64,000 bases of DNA, taken from positions 2,645 to 66,644 of the forward strand of contig NZ_PQCF01000031.1 of the NCBI RefSeq assembly GCF_002964765.1, in the 5' to 3' direction. A model generated the notes under the pieces. The model had not been told where the DNA came from and made no database searches. It was given only the letters and a program-made list of their open reading frames with translations. Of this stretch, positions 26,201 through 34,569 are shown one piece after another. Both the position numbers and the translations under genes were made by a program. Origin of the DNA: Pseudoalteromonas sp. T1lg88 (GTDB taxonomy: Bacteria > Pseudomonadota > Gammaproteobacteria > Enterobacterales > Alteromonadaceae). The number at the start of each line of letters is the position of its first letter. The stretch's first letter is position 1.

Positions 26201-27282
26201 TAACTGAGAGACACGAGATTGGCGTTGAGCACTGAAGTTTCATCTTCCTGCCCCAGCCCCATGGCCGGGATCACGTCACCATGAGGGCCTTCCATCGGAT
26301 AGCCGCTTTGTCCATCGGCATACACCCGATAGTTGTATGCCGTGGCATGACTTTGCAGATTCTTCTTGAACAGCACCTTGTTAGTGCCGCTGGCTATAAC
26401 ATAGGCAAAGTAATCACTCACCAAGGTGTCGCGGTTTTGCCGTTCAACCTCCACATAGTGAGCCGCCAATAGTTCTCCGTTAAGGGGATAAAACACGGCT
26501 TTGGCGCGCACTCCAGCAAAGAGCTCATCGGCGTGGCTGCTGCCTACCCTAAACCAGTTATAGCCCTGTTGTGTGCCCATTGATTCAAGCTGCAGCGCAG
26601 CTCCACTAAGCTGATGCAAGGCATGGCGCACCGCGGTAGAGGCATGGCCAAAAGCAGTGAGGGCACTGAAATTCTGTGCCTCGCTAGGCACCTCGGCAAA
26701 ATAGCCGGAGCTGGCCACTAGCTCGCCACGGCGGTCGAGCATCACGTTATAGTGGCGATTAAATACCTCAATACCCTGCACATACTGACGATAGCGTCCG
26801 ATCACCGCGCCCTGACCCGGGTCATGCCAGTGACTGAGCTGAGCTTGATGCCCAGCTTGATGTTGAGCCGACTTATTGTTGGCAATGCCGCTTAAACGCT
26901 GCATATGTGCCTGGGCTTTTTGCTGCAGTGAACCCTGAGAAGTGAAGTTAAGTACCGATGTAGCCGGTGCCCAGACAAAGGTGGCTCGGTTAAGCAAGGG
27001 ATCAAAGTGCGAGGACATACCGAGTTTGGTCTGTTGCTGGGCTAATCGCTGTTGTTCTTTGGCCAACAACTTGGGCGGTTGCGATTGCGCCTGATAATGA
27101 TCTCCTGGCGCAAAGGCGCCATATGCCATCGGCATATTCAACGACAAGGTGAGGAAAAGTGTCGTCATGACCCGGGTCGTGACTGTCGTCGGAACTGAAG
27201 TCGTGGCAGTCGTCTTGACCGGTCCCAAAACCACACCTGATTCTGGCTTGTTCCTAGGAGTAATACCTTGCTTTATAACCAT
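23227..27282 (-). CDS. Extracellular M36 (fungalysin-type) metallopeptidase with PA, PKD and GlyGly-CTERM-like tail
   Basis: A 1351-residue secreted zinc protease. A Thr-rich stretch of about 38 residues precedes the hydrophobic signal (MTTLFLTLSLNMPMAYGA). The ATG at 27282 has an AAGG site; one at 27168 would give a plain signal. An FTP-type propeptide follows (about 90-320). The M36 domain carries HEWGH near residue 664 (IIAHEWGHYISNRL) with a PA domain inserted near 550-650 (VGKVAIIERGSCTF). Next come an adhesion-type domain, a jelly-roll-like region (about 1010-1190) and a PKD/cadherin-like unit (QTVDEGDEVTLTAQAEDVDG). The C-terminus is SSSGGGGGSFGWFSLALFT then RLLRK, a GlyGly-CTERM-type tail processed by rhombosortase and type II secretion in related bacteria. 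Confidence 0.93.
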   Translation of the reverse strand: MVIKQGITPRNKPESGVVLGPVKTTATTSVPTTVTTRVMTTLFLTLSLNMPMAYGAFAPGDHYQAQSQPPKLLAKEQQRLAQQQTKLGMSSHFDPLLNRATFVWAPATSVLNFTSQGSLQQKAQAHMQRLSGIANNKSAQHQAGHQAQLSHWHDPGQGAVIGRYRQYVQGIEVFNRHYNVMLDRRGELVASSGYFAEVPSEAQNFSALTAFGHASTAVRHALHQLSGAALQLESMGTQQGYNWFRVGSSHADELFAGVRAKAVFYPLNGELLAAHYVEVERQNRDTLVSDYFAYVIASGTNKVLFKKNLQSHATAYNYRVYADGQSGYPMEGPHGDVIPAMGLGQEDETSVLNANLVSLSYYSGLSTADPWLSDTATQTQGNNVYAYADITAPQGFSAGDLNAETTSAFTFDYVLDPDLPPSAEVNIKAAVVNLFYMNNFLHDFFYDHGFDESAGVAQLSNYGRGGVEGDPINAEAQDYSGLNNANMATPADGASPRMQMFVFNSKDARVGEDYGVIGPGGVLTSSRRSQFGPDAFDISAELVRYNDGNDVDSASVYDGCEVPLDPSLLVGKVAIIERGSCTFVTKVKNAQNAGAVGALITNNVDDGTAAPMGGVDDSITIGNMGLNFADGQSLYTALNNGVVNVRLFDTNALKDGTFDNGIIAHEWGHYISNRLVGNGAGLVNFQGQAMGEGWGDFHSLMFIAKEEDASIAGNSDFTKPYAISTYVSDFYFGLRRVPYTPDQTINPLNFRHISEGAGADVNLPPTSVASPHDPGELWASVLWDTYVALINRHGFAQAQQRMARYLIGGYKMTPVAPLYTEARDALLATIAAEDMTDYRLALAAFARRGLGLGAQSPERYSVTLAGVVESFETELAAFAVQGVKLDADSDLYCSLDGFLDVGERGSLSVQLTNTGSETLTNIPVQFTLMSAQGVILGNGGKSTVAELAPFASAWSEPISIDLLNAEVASELEIEVSFPEQSVGDDIVEPQAVIERFTVNFSFTDAPLVSASQGDDMEKAVLSRANLPLLLLKSDPRAENTLRFDNSEQIALFEQGGFELGEQALFLNNNGYESDVALTTRSFMVSTQSEFSLSFWHYYALEAFWDGAVLEIKVDDGDWQDVTEAGGQFSVGYNGTLNESPTQSLQLRNAYTGRNSSGGVLGNEEQVSFGTLLAGKQVQLRFRISTDINANDSGWWIDNLTIAGMDSAAFYQLSAPDPDNCDNRAPTLVELMAQTVDEGDEVTLTAQAEDVDGDELSYQWRQTQGPSVTLSGAQTASVSFTAPQVSSQQQLHFTLSVSDGALSAEQSVVVTVNDVPVVTPPPPPPVSSSGGGGGSFGWFSLALFTLIRLLRK

Positions 27283-27353
27283 AATATACCTTGCCTATTT
27301 GAAACCAATGCAACTACCCTATCTGTAGAGCAAGAGAAAAGTGAGCGAATAAG

Positions 27354-27782
27354 GTGCTAATACGATCCCTGTTAATGCTTTTAACGGTAACAACCTTAGC
27401 CGCATGTGGTGAGGACGAGCCAAAGCAATCATCACCCCAGCCCAGCACATCTGCACAGACCTATTTCACCTTAGACAACAATGGCGAAAAAATCCGCTGG
27501 CGGGGACAAAAGTTATTACCAGGAACCCGTATCGACAACCTCAGCAACGGCGAACCAGGACTGGTGGGCAGAGATTTTGTCGTCACCAGTTCGGCGCTGC
27601 CCTATGAACAACTGACGCCCGAGTACAGAGTTACCCATATTGCCGGGGACAACTATCGCCTCAGCGCCACAGTGACTCTGGATATGGCCGCCGAACTGAC
27701 TCGTTTAAAAACCATGCCCGAGCTCACCTTGGTCGAGCTGCAAATTGATTACAGTCCTCTGACCGAACTACCTCAATATTAG
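27354..27782 (+). CDS. Hypothetical lipoprotein, 142 aa
   Basis: A short lipoprotein starting at GTG 27354. The signal ends LTVTTLAAC, a clear lipobox. The mature part begins with a Ser/Pro/Gln-rich linker (EDEPKQSSPQPSTSAQ), followed by about 100 residues of beta-rich sequence with no recognised domain (FTLDNNGEKIRWRGQKLLPG, YRLSATVTLDMAAEL). It diverges from the M36 gene with only 71 bases between starts, so the two share a promoter region. Function unknown. Confidence 0.65.
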   Translation: MLIRSLLMLLTVTTLAACGEDEPKQSSPQPSTSAQTYFTLDNNGEKIRWRGQKLLPGTRIDNLSNGEPGLVGRDFVVTSSALPYEQLTPEYRVTHIAGDNYRLSATVTLDMAAELTRLKTMPELTLVELQIDYSPLTELPQY

Positions 27783-27876
27783 GCCGCTTTCACCCTCTTT
27801 TACCAGATTAGTAACGCATTGAATGTAAAAATAATTTGCTATACTAACGGTTTAATTTGCGAACAAGACAGAGACT

Positions 27877-29040
27877 ATGGAAGGCACCTGGCCTCAACGC
27901 ATCACTTTTTGGTTATTGCTACTTCTAGGCGGAGCGTCCCAGAGCTGGGCGCAACAAGCACCCGACTCAAGCCCGGCTCAAATTGAACAAAAGCCACGAC
28001 GCTTTTTACCAGTACCCACCATTATTACCGAGCCAGCGGTTGGCGCTGGACTGGGCTTGGCCGGGCTGTTTTTCCACGACAGCAAAAGCAATCAGGACAA
28101 GGCCACCACAGATACGCCTATTATGCCAAGCGGCATCAGCGTGATTGGCGGCGCCTATACCAGCAATCACTCCCACCTTTTTGCCCTGGGTCACCTTGCA
28201 TTTTGGCGCCAGGACACCCTACGTTATCGCGGCGCTGTGGGTTATGGCGATATCAACCTCGATTTTTACAGCCTAGGCAAGCTGCAGTTAAGTGAGCCGC
28301 TAAAGCTCAACTTACGCGGACCGGCGTTAATACAAACCTTCAGCGCCCGCTGGCGCGACTCAAATTGGTTCTTTGGCGCCAAACAACTCTATCGCCATGT
28401 CGACATCAGCCTGGCCGAGTCACCTTTGCATGCCTTTGAAGGCCGCTGGGTCGATGAGGTAAATCATGCTCTTGAGCAAATAGAGCTGGAGAACAACACT
28501 TCTGGCTTGGGCCTGGTTGCCGAATACGACTCCACGGATAGCCCCTTTAGCCCCGAACTCGGCTATAACTACAATCTGGAATACATGATCTTTGATGGTG
28601 CCCTTGGCAGCGACAGCGACTACCACAGCTATGTATTTAGCGCCCTAAACTACTGGCATTTGACCAATAAAGCACGCGTTGCCCTACGCCTGGATTATGA
28701 GGGAGTAAGCAATCAGGGCGCAGGCAATTTACCCGTCTATGTGCTGCCCTATATCGACCTACGGGGTATTGCCAAGTCGCGCTACCAGGGTGAAGATATA
28801 GCTGTTGCCGAACTTGAGCTCGGTTATCACCTCAACGACCGTTGGAAGCTGATTGCCTTTAGCGGCATAGGCCGTGCCGCCAATGGGTGGGATAAAATGT
28901 CTGCGGCAAGCAGCAAAACCACGCTTGGGGCTGGGTTTCGCTACCTGGTCTCGCCGCGATATGGCTTTCGCATGGGCATAGATGTCGCCCATGGCCCAGA
29001 AGAAAATGCGATATATATTCAAGCCGGCAGCAGTTGGTAG
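27877..29040 (+). CDS. Omp85/BamA-like outer-membrane barrel protein (surface antigen D15 type)
   Basis: A 387-residue exported protein. Signal RITFWLLLLLGGASQSWAQ is followed directly by a 12-16-strand barrel without POTRA domains. Family features are PTIITEPAVGAGLGLAGLFF at the start of the barrel, GLVAEYDSTDSPFSPELGYN (a D15-type strand-turn motif) and the C-terminal YGFRMGIDVAHGPEENAIYI, which contains the Omp85 penultimate motif and ends in Trp. It is too short to be BamA or TamA. Such mini-Omp85 proteins are of uncertain role, possibly pores or assembly of specific substrates. Confidence 0.75.
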   Translation: MEGTWPQRITFWLLLLLGGASQSWAQQAPDSSPAQIEQKPRRFLPVPTIITEPAVGAGLGLAGLFFHDSKSNQDKATTDTPIMPSGISVIGGAYTSNHSHLFALGHLAFWRQDTLRYRGAVGYGDINLDFYSLGKLQLSEPLKLNLRGPALIQTFSARWRDSNWFFGAKQLYRHVDISLAESPLHAFEGRWVDEVNHALEQIELENNTSGLGLVAEYDSTDSPFSPELGYNYNLEYMIFDGALGSDSDYHSYVFSALNYWHLTNKARVALRLDYEGVSNQGAGNLPVYVLPYIDLRGIAKSRYQGEDIAVAELELGYHLNDRWKLIAFSGIGRAANGWDKMSAASSKTTLGAGFRYLVSPRYGFRMGIDVAHGPEENAIYIQAGSSW

Positions 29041-29107
29041 GCCACAACAATTATGAAATTTACTTACCCTGTTTGCAGTAAGGGACTTTGCTAATAAGGA
29101 TAGAGAA

Positions 29108-29893
29108 ATGAAATACGCTTTATTGACCCTGTGTGCGCTCCCCCTATGTAATAGTGCCTTAGCTCAAGAGCAAGACGTTGCCGATATGTCGGACCCGCTG
29201 GCAATTTATACCCAGGTTGGTGGCGGCGCCACCGACAAGGGACTGAACTTTAAACTGGGTAAGGCCTACGACACCGGGGATGATACCACCGCCGCCCAGT
29301 TTGTGGTTGAGGCCAAGGGCCTGCTCGGCGATACCCTGGGCTGGCGTTCAGAGCGTCACACCACCCAGTCACTCGACTCGCTGCGTTTTCGCAACTTCGC
29401 CGTGACGCTAAAGAGCCTGCGCGCCACCCAACTCGATGTGAACTATAACTTTCGCGCCAATCTGGTCGCCGATGAAAGTGCCGACATTTCCTACTCTATT
29501 ATCCAGGCACTGCCACCTAAGGGGGCATTCAACTTTTACCCCCTTGCCGGCGTAGGCGCCTCAGTCGGTAAGGATGAACGTCAAAGCGATGGCAGCGTAG
29601 ACGATGGTTACTCGTTAATGGGCGGCTACGGCCTGATTGGCATGTATGCCAAGGTTAATTTAAGCGATAAGATCTGGCTGAACTACAACCCTTTTTGGCT
29701 GACAACCCTCACCGGCTCAAGCACCTACAAGGACAATTATTACGGCCCCAACGAGAGTAGTATTTTAACCCATGAGTTTGCCGCCAGTTATCAGATCACC
29801 CCACGCATGAATGTGCGTTACTTTGCCAACTGGAAGGAAAACGTCGATATTTTCGATGGCGATCACCGCATCGAGTTTAATTACCAGCTTTAG
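29108..29893 (+). CDS. Putative outer-membrane beta-barrel protein
   Basis: A 261-residue exported protein with signal MKYALLTLCALPLCNSALAQ. The mature part consists of alternating beta strands (FRNFAVTLKSLRATQLDVNY, IWLNYNPFWLTTLTG, MNVRYFANWKENVDIFDGDH) and ends HRIEFNYQL. No family name is recognised; the closest resemblance is to small porin-like proteins of Alteromonadales. GGATAGAGAA precedes the ATG. It is 67 bases downstream of the Omp85-like gene in the same direction, so co-expression is possible. Confidence 0.6.
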   Translation: MKYALLTLCALPLCNSALAQEQDVADMSDPLAIYTQVGGGATDKGLNFKLGKAYDTGDDTTAAQFVVEAKGLLGDTLGWRSERHTTQSLDSLRFRNFAVTLKSLRATQLDVNYNFRANLVADESADISYSIIQALPPKGAFNFYPLAGVGASVGKDERQSDGSVDDGYSLMGGYGLIGMYAKVNLSDKIWLNYNPFWLTTLTGSSTYKDNYYGPNESSILTHEFAASYQITPRMNVRYFANWKENVDIFDGDHRIEFNYQL

Positions 29894-30026
29894 GCTCAGT
29901 TGACCCCTGATCACGTTGCGCTGACGCGCTCGGCAGGATAAGTTATTGAATACAGGCTGATATATAGCCTTATACTGGCCGAAGGGCGTCAACTATGCAT
30001 TTTCAGGGTTAGGGAAAATTATCGTC

Positions 30027-32284
30027 ATGTATTTGGGTTTATTAAGGAACATAGCACTCGTTTTCACGTCATTTCTCTTGCTCGGCAGTGCTTATGCCGA
30101 GCCCCAGCAGTGTCAAGCTGCCATCAGGAACAGGTTGCCGACTGGCAAGCCTCCCATCATTTCCGGGCCATGAATCCCGCCACCGCCGAGTTTGTCCTCG
30201 GTGCCTTTGATGGGCAGCGCATTGCCTTCGAGCAGCAGATGCTGACCCTTAGCAAGGAAGGGGATGATTTTGTACTGCACCGTGAATATCCAAACGGCAG
30301 CAAAGAGAGTGAAAAGGTTCACTACACCTTTGGTTATCAGCCCCTGCAACAATATCTGGTTGCAGACGAACGCGGCGGCTATCAGTTTATCCCTCTGGCG
30401 TGGGACAGCCGAACCAAGGAAGAAGGCGGCCAACGCTGGTTTATCTTACACCCGCAGCAGCGCAGCACGGATGAATTTCATCACACCCAAATGGGACAAA
30501 ACTGGAACCATATGTGCGCCGACTGCCACAGTACCGACTTTAAAAAGCAATTTTCCTCTCAATCGAATCGCTTCGCATCGAGCTATGCAGCCATCAATGT
30601 CGATTGTGCCGCCTGCCACGGCGATAGCCAGCAACACCTGCAATGGGCCGAAGGCGACAAAAACATAGCACATAAGGGCTTTAGTAAAGACATAAGCACT
30701 CAGATAGCGCTTTTTAGCCGCGGTGCCGATGGCAGCCTATTACCTCAAGGAGAGGTAAAACAGACCGAGCAGATCGCTCAGTGTGCCACCTGCCATGCCA
30801 GGCGCTCGCAGCTCGCGGACCGTGAACCTCACGCCGAGCTGTTAGATACCTTTAAGCCCGCCCTGCTCACACCGCAGCTTTATCATGTGGATGGACAAAT
30901 CCTCGACGAGGATTATGTCTGGGGCTCCTTTTTACAAAGCAAGATGTACGCCGCCGGCGTCACCTGCAGTAACTGTCATAACCCCCACTCGGGCAAACTA
31001 AAGCTGGACGGCAACCAAACCTGTACGCAGTGCCATGACAACAGTCAATACCAAAGCACAGAGCATCATGGCCATACCCTTGGCAGCACCGGCAGCCAGT
31101 GCGTCGACTGCCATATGCCCAGCACCACCTATATGCAGGTTGATCCCCGCCGCGATCACAGTCTGCGCGTACCGCGCCCGGATCTCAGCATACAGACACA
31201 GGCACCGAATGCCTGTAACGGCTGCCATCAGGATAAAACCCCACAATGGGCCGTTAACGCCATTAAGACTTGGCATCCAGACTCTAACTACTTGGGAAAA
31301 AGCCATTTTTCTCAAGCCTTTTATGCCGCAGACCAAGGGTTGCCAACGGCGTCTCAATTGCTGACCCGTATCGCGCAAAGCAGTGAGTATACGGATATTA
31401 TCCGCGCCTCGGCGCTGGCACGTATGGCCCGTTACCCGGATAAAAATACCCTGGTCGCAATCAGCCGAGCCGTTAGGGATGAAGAGCCGTTAAAGCGTTT
31501 GGGGGCCATCGAGGCCGCAAGGGGGTTTCCATTGCCACAACGCTATACCCTGCTACAACCCTTGTTGGCTGACCCGCGTCTGGCTATTCGCTCCGGTGCA
31601 GCCCGCGCTCTGGCGGCGATGCTGGTGGTCCCCTTTCCAAATAACTTACAGGATGCGCCCAGAGCCGAGTTGGCAAAAGCGTTGGAGGAATACCGACAAA
31701 CGGAGCGTTACAATAGCGAGCGCGCCAGTAGCCATACCAATTTAGGTAACCTGGCCTTGGAGCTGGAGCAAATTCAAGTGGCCCACCAACACTATGAACA
31801 AGCCATTGCAGTGGAACCCATTTATATCCCCGCCTACGTTAACCTCGCGGATCTATACCGGCGCCAAGGCGATGAAGGCAAGGTACGGGCAGTACTCACA
31901 CAAGCATTACAACAGGATGCCGACAATGCCGATGTGCATTACGCCTTGGCCATGAGTTGGGTGAGAGAGAAAAACAGAACCAAGGCCAAAGAGCATCTTG
32001 CACTCGCCGCCCAATATGGCAGCGTAAATCATATCTACACTTACGGCTTACTCCTGAGCGAAATGGGTGAGACTCAGGGCGCTTTAACACAATTAGCGCG
32101 GGCCTTCGCCGTCGATAGCAATAACGCGGATCTGTGTTATACCCTGGTACAAATCCACATAAACGAGCAAAACTACCGCCAGGCTCTGCGCTATGCTACC
32201 CGGCTACAAGAGCTGGTGCCACGAGATCCTCAAATAGCGGCACTGGTAGAAAAGCTTACCCTGATGCAGTCGGTCACGCCCTAG
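30027..32284 (+). pseudogene. Multiheme c-type cytochrome with TPR domain, split by a one-base loss in the first heme motif
   Basis: From ATG 30027 a good signal peptide reads MYLGLLRNIALVFTSFLLLG then SAYAEPQQC. This frame stops at 30171. The rest of the protein is in another frame, open from 30110 to 32284. Adding one base near 30117-30119 joins them and restores C-x-x-C-H (TGT CAA GC. TGC CAT), i.e. CQxCH-QEQVADWQ. Seven further CXXCH motifs follow (CADCH, CAACH, CATCH, CSNCH, CTQCH, CVDCH, CNGCH), for eight hemes in all, and then TPR repeats (about residues 530-720). The family is exported and takes part in periplasmic electron transfer. Read literally, the cytochrome lacks a signal peptide and one heme. 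It may be a real mutation or a sequencing error. Confidence 0.8.
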
Positions 32285-32314
32285 CTGAGTGCTCATAAAA
32301 ATAAGGAGACAAGA

Positions 32315-32767
32315 GTGGCGCTAAAAATCCCACCTTTGGTTCTGGTGCTGCTCGCTGCACTGATAATGTGGCTGGTCGCAATCCTGACTCCGGATTTGAC
32401 CTTCCAACTTTGGGGACGCCTAGGTTTTGCCCTGGCATTGGTGTCAACCGGTGGAGCTATCGCCACCCTTGGCGTGCTGCAATTTCGCCTGGCCCAAACC
32501 ACGGTCGACCCACGCTACCCACAGCGCTCGGCGCGCCTGGTCAGCGGCGGCATTTATAAAATGAGTCGCAACCCCATGTACCTGGGATTCTTGCTTATGT
32601 TGAGTGGGTGGGCTCTTTGGCTTGCTAACCTAGCGACCGTCCCCGTATTGCCTTTGTTTGTTATCTACCTCAACCGTTTTCAAATACGGCCGGAAGAGCA
32701 TTTTCTCAGACAAACCTTTGGGGATAAATACAAGCGCTATTGCCGCCGAGTGCGGCGCTGGTTTTAA
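32315..32767 (+). CDS. Isoprenylcysteine carboxyl methyltransferase-like integral membrane protein
   Basis: A 150-residue inner-membrane protein of the ICMT/PEMT methyltransferase family. Three to four helices are visible (IPPLVLVLLAALIMWLVAIL; LGFALALVSTGGAIATLGV), then the SAM-binding signature GIYKMSRNPMYLGFLLMLSGWAL. The late RPEEHFLRQTFGDKYKRYCR motif closes the cofactor site. The start is GTG at 32315, with AAGGAGA upstream. Bacterial members methylate unknown small or membrane substrates. It lies 30 bases after the cytochrome gene, possibly in the same transcript. Confidence 0.85.
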   Translation: MALKIPPLVLVLLAALIMWLVAILTPDLTFQLWGRLGFALALVSTGGAIATLGVLQFRLAQTTVDPRYPQRSARLVSGGIYKMSRNPMYLGFLLMLSGWALWLANLATVPVLPLFVIYLNRFQIRPEEHFLRQTFGDKYKRYCRRVRRWF

Positions 32768-32829
32768 GGTCTTAAGGGATTATCAGTTAACCTCACTCGG
32801 CCACAGTGCAGCCGAGTGAGGATGAACTA

Positions 32830-34326
32830 TCAGCGGTTAGTCGATGCCGATTTGGCCTTACTGATGGCCTCGTTAATATTCAGCGAAGCCGACTCTTGAC
32901 GTGGCGGGAACTTTTCAAAGGTCTTGATATGTTCCGTCAACAAGGCGATGGCCGGTTGGAATACCCAGCTTTTCTTCATGATCTGATGAAAACCGGTGAC
33001 CCCGTCATAGTGCTCCATGGGATCCTTACGCAGGTTAAATAACTTGGGCATGGTATGCGTTACCAGGTCTTCATAATAACGACCGCCAGGTTTAGAGGCA
33101 AAGTGCATCTTCCACGGACCAACGCGTACCGCGGTCAGCTGTGACTCGTAATAGTAGAAAAAGTGGTTACGCGCCGACTTTTCTACCTTGCCACGCCAGT
33201 ACGCGAGGTTATTTTCACCATCGATATAGACATTAAATTCCTTTTCCATGGCTTTACGCAGATTTTTCTCCCCCACAGCCGCGGCTATGGTGGGGAACAC
33301 GTCTTCATGTGAAGAAATGCCGTTGAGTTTTAACCCCGCCGGGATCTCCTTAGGCCAGCGCACCATAAAGGGCACGCGCACACCGCCTTCCCAGGTGGTC
33401 ATTTTCTCACCGCGGAATTTAGTGGTACCGGCATCGGGCCAGGAGCTTTGCTCGGGGCCATTATCCGTGGTGTAGATCACTATGGTGTTGTCGGCAATCT
33501 TAAGCTCATCAAGCTTATCCAAAAGCTGGCCCACATGGCCATCATGCTCGATTAAACCACTGCCAAACACATCTTCTTCCGAGCTGATCTGCGTGGCCAG
33601 ATGACGACTTTCGGGTTTAAGGTGGGTATACACATGCATGCGACTTGGCGCATGCCAAATAAAGAAGGGCTTATCCGCTTTGACCGCACGCTCCATAAAA
33701 TCCAGGCTGCGAGCGAGCACCTCTTCATCGAATGTTTCCATGCGCTTGCGAGTGAGCGGGCCGGTATCTTTAATACGACCATCGGCATAGGCCTCTATGA
33801 CCCCACGCGGGCCGAACTTTTTCTTAAAGTCTTTGCCCTTGGGGTAATCCTCCTGCTCTGGCTCCTCGGAAACATTGAGGTGATAGAGGTTACCGAAGAA
33901 CTCATCAAAGCCATGACGGGTGGGTAAATGCTCATCCAGATCGCCTAAATGGTTTTTACCAAACTGCGCCGTCATATAGCCTCGCTCTTTCAAAAACTCG
34001 GCCATGGTCGGATCCGCTTCTTTAATGCCCAGCGGGTTACCCGGCTGCCCGACCGTGGTCAAGCCGGTGCGCACCGGCAACTGACCCATTAAAAAGGCCG
34101 CACGTCCGGCGGTGCAACTGGGCTGGGCATAGTGATCGGTAAACAGCGCGCCTTCATTGGCGATACGATCGATATTGGGGGTGTTATAGGTCATGCCGTG
34201 CGAGTATGCGCTCAGTGACAGTTGCGCAACATCGTCGACCATAATGGCAAGTACATTAGGATCATCTTTCGCATTTACCGCCAGCGATAACAATCCTGCC
34301 ATTACACCTATCAATGGCAATTTCAT
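32830..34326 (-). CDS. Exported sulfatase (arylsulfatase family), copy 1
   Basis: A 498-residue type I sulfatase with a signal peptide (MKLPLIGVMAGLLSLAVNA). The formylglycine motif is SCTAGR with catalytic Cys71. Metal ligands appear in MVDDVAQ and YTTDNGPEQSS, and GKNHLGDLDEHLPTRHGFDE contains the conserved Lys/His pair. It should hydrolyse sulfate esters in the periplasm. The Cys needs conversion by a sulfatase-modifying enzyme, which is not encoded here. It is divergent from a second sulfatase at 34570, and the two are clear paralogues (shared segments GLTTVG/GLSTVG, QFGKNHLGD). The substrate, such as an algal polysaccharide or aryl sulfate, cannot be told. Confidence 0.92.
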   Translation of the reverse strand: MKLPLIGVMAGLLSLAVNAKDDPNVLAIMVDDVAQLSLSAYSHGMTYNTPNIDRIANEGALFTDHYAQPSCTAGRAAFLMGQLPVRTGLTTVGQPGNPLGIKEADPTMAEFLKERGYMTAQFGKNHLGDLDEHLPTRHGFDEFFGNLYHLNVSEEPEQEDYPKGKDFKKKFGPRGVIEAYADGRIKDTGPLTRKRMETFDEEVLARSLDFMERAVKADKPFFIWHAPSRMHVYTHLKPESRHLATQISSEEDVFGSGLIEHDGHVGQLLDKLDELKIADNTIVIYTTDNGPEQSSWPDAGTTKFRGEKMTTWEGGVRVPFMVRWPKEIPAGLKLNGISSHEDVFPTIAAAVGEKNLRKAMEKEFNVYIDGENNLAYWRGKVEKSARNHFFYYYESQLTAVRVGPWKMHFASKPGGRYYEDLVTHTMPKLFNLRKDPMEHYDGVTGFHQIMKKSWVFQPAIALLTEHIKTFEKFPPRQESASLNINEAISKAKSASTNR

Positions 34327-34455
34327 AACTTCTCCTTGATTATTAGCAAGATAAAAATAAGTTTTAAACTACATCGATAAATAAATTTTGAGCCCTAGTA
34401 ACTATAGACGAAGGTTGAGAAATAACGATGATTTATCAAAAAAAGGGACATCTTT

Positions 34456-34471
34456 TGTGATTAAAATCAAA
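34456..34471. promoter_or_regulatory. CRP-like site between the sulfatases
   Basis: TGTGA-TTAAAA-TCAAA differs from the CRP consensus TGTGA-N6-TCACA at one position. It lies in the 243-base divergent promoter region, which fits carbon-source control. It is a single weak site. Confidence 0.4.
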
Positions 34472-34569
34472 TACCAAGGCATCGGCTAGATAAAATAATC
34501 AGTTTCCTTGTTGTAATACCGGGAACTGCTATAACTTATGGGGACTCATATAATTTCAAGGAGAGAGCT

